Below are positions 5,094 through 5,870 of a stretch of 5,870 nt of DNA, piece by piece. Location: contig JAFVAA010000306.1 in NCBI GenBank assembly GCA_017476305.1, forward strand, positions 1 to 5,870. The letters run 5' to 3'. Both the position numbers and the translations under genes were made by a program. The DNA is from Lachnospiraceae bacterium (GTDB taxonomy: Bacteria; Bacillota; Clostridia; Lachnospirales; Lachnospiraceae). The stretch's first letter is position 1. Each line of letters starts with the position of its first letter. The notes below the pieces were generated by a model. It had not been told where the DNA came from, made no database searches, and worked only from the letters and a program-made list of their open reading frames with translations.

Positions 5094-5729
5094 CTACTCC
5101 TTTTCTTCCCATACCCTCACGGAATCCGTTTCCAAGTCATAGATATACAGGCTGTCTGATAGCTTTTCCTCCGGCTGTACTTCCTCCCGGTTCACCTCTG
5201 CTATCATGTCAAGGATATAGTTCCGTTTCGTCTTTTCATCCATGGGAAGCAGAAGCAGCTCATGGATGGAAGATGGAATGATATTCAATTCTTTCGCACC
5301 TATTTTTTTTGCAATGCTTTTCAAAAATCCCGGATAGAGAAGCACCGCTGCACCATTGATATTACCTTTTATCGTTGCCATCAGAAATGTTTTGCTGTAT
5401 TCTATTTCCTCTAAGTCAACCTCTGGTACATTCATTTGCTTTGCAAAAGAATCGGCTGCACGTTCTTCCATGCGTTTTTTCAGCATCTCATACATAGTTG
5501 TCACCTCTGCCGGAAAATTCCTCTGCATCGTTTCCAGAGTATCCGCTAACAACTGTTCCTTTGTAATCTCCCAGACATTAAAGATGCTTTCCGGTATCAG
5601 TGCAGTCGCAAGGGTATCCTCTTTCCTCGATATGATAGCATAAAATACGATTGCCAGATCAAGATATCGGATGTAGCACGCATTTTTCAGATACGATTCA
5701 TTGGCAGCATAATCCAATAAGCGTATCAT
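5094..5729 (-). CDS. DUF5688 family protein, short form
   Basis: ATG 5729 is preferred because GAAGGAGGGG lies just before it; the upstream ATG at 5747 would place that site inside the gene. The 211-residue product carries the core of DUF5688: YLDLAIVFY (22-30), W-E-I-T (53-56), NGAAVLLYP (125-133), PSSIHELLLLP (152-162) and EVNREEV...LSDSLYIYD (178-198). The family is common in Lachnospiraceae mobile and accessory regions and has no known function. Members I recall are nearer 300 residues and have an extra N-terminal segment before the 'DLAIVFY' region; here the protein starts close to that region, so it is a naturally short or N-terminally truncated form. It ends with TAG. Probably soluble and cytoplasmic. 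Confidence 0.85.
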   Translation of the reverse strand: MIRLLDYAANESYLKNACYIRYLDLAIVFYAIISRKEDTLATALIPESIFNVWEITKEQLLADTLETMQRNFPAEVTTMYEMLKKRMEERAADSFAKQMNVPEVDLEEIEYSKTFLMATIKGNINGAAVLLYPGFLKSIAKKIGAKELNIIPSSIHELLLLPMDEKTKRNYILDMIAEVNREEVQPEEKLSDSLYIYDLETDSVRVWEEKE

Positions 5730-5760
5730 TATGCTCCCCTCCTTCATGTAAGCTTCCTGT

Positions 5761-5790
5761 ATAATACAAAGTGTAAAGGGGCTTGATTAA
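5761..5790 (-). promoter_or_regulatory. Candidate promoter for the DUF5688 gene
   Basis: TATTAT (5766-5761) matches five of six -10 bases. At 18 bases upstream is TTAATC (5790-5785), a weak -35. Initiation would be near 5754, leaving a leader of about 25 bases before ATG 5729. It is back-to-back with the plus-strand promoter beginning at 5783. Confidence 0.3.
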
Positions 5791-5810
5791 AAAAATACCT
5801 CAGGTATACT
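5783..5810 (+). promoter_or_regulatory. Plus-strand promoter with an embedded palindromic operator
   Basis: TTGATT (5783-5788), 16 bases, then TATACT (5805-5810) make a good promoter. A perfect palindrome ATACCT-C-AGGTAT (5795-5807) fills the spacer and overlaps the -10, which is the usual place for a repressor site. A further GAGGTAT half-site lies at 5855-5861. About 50 bases downstream GAGAGG (5853-5858) precedes an ATG at 5867-5869, a possible start of a divergent gene, perhaps a helix-turn-helix regulator acting on this site; only its first codon is inside the window. Confidence 0.5.
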
Positions 5811-5861
5811 TAGATTATTACTGACCTGCGAGTTGGTAAAATCTAAAAATACGAGAGGTAT
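5789..5861 (-). terminator. Nested stem-loop followed by T7 on the minus strand
   Basis: Read on the minus strand, ATACCTC (5861-5855) pairs with GAGGTAT (5801-5795), and inside it TTAGATT (5846-5840) pairs with AATCTAA (5816-5810). Seven T residues (5795-5789) follow at once. This has terminator form for a transcript entering from the right. The same bases also form a smaller hairpin (ATACC TGA GGTAT), and they overlap the plus-strand promoter, so their main role may be as DNA operator. Confidence 0.4.
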
Positions 5862-5870
5862 CTGTAATGA

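Overview
The window looks like an accessory stretch from a Bacillota genome, most likely Clostridia and probably Lachnospiraceae. The reasons are strong GGAGG-type ribosome binding sites, moderately AT-rich DNA, a DUF5688-family protein (a family I associate mainly with Lachnospiraceae), and a compact one-strand layout typical of integrative elements or plasmids. No rRNA, tRNA, CRISPR array, insertion sequence, integrase or relaxase is visible, so the element type cannot be fixed.

Every convincing gene lies on the minus strand, so the region reads right to left. At the right edge (about 5760-5870) is a regulatory segment with a probable plus-strand promoter, a perfect palindrome between its -35 and -10, and a possible plus-strand start codon at the very edge. 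Then come a short DUF5688-like protein (5729-5094), a leader with a TATAAT box and a strong terminator-type hairpin, and a DUF1643-like protein (4939-4208). The DUF1643 reading frame stays open long after its TGA, through a repeat-rich, T-depleted stretch (4207-3854). Next are an unrecognised 124-residue protein (3846-3472), two tiny single-span membrane proteins (3470-3396 and 3345-3205), and a terminator.

A second transcription unit starts near 3066. It has a promoter with a TTGACA box, a perfect 15-bp hairpin at the predicted mRNA 5' end, two small unrecognised proteins of 155 and 121 residues, a UUCG-loop hairpin, and a large DUF927-type P-loop ATPase/helicase-like protein (108-2051). By analogy with phage and plasmid replication modules, the two small proteins plus the ATPase may form a DNA-replication or processing cassette. 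That is inference from order and from the DUF927 motifs only.

Two irregularities stand out. The DUF927 gene has its best start (ATG at 2078 with an ideal ribosome binding site) separated from the main frame by one in-frame amber codon at codon 7. The DUF1643 gene has an in-frame TGA followed by 132 more open codons. They may be decay, recoding or reinitiation, and the sequence alone does not decide between these.
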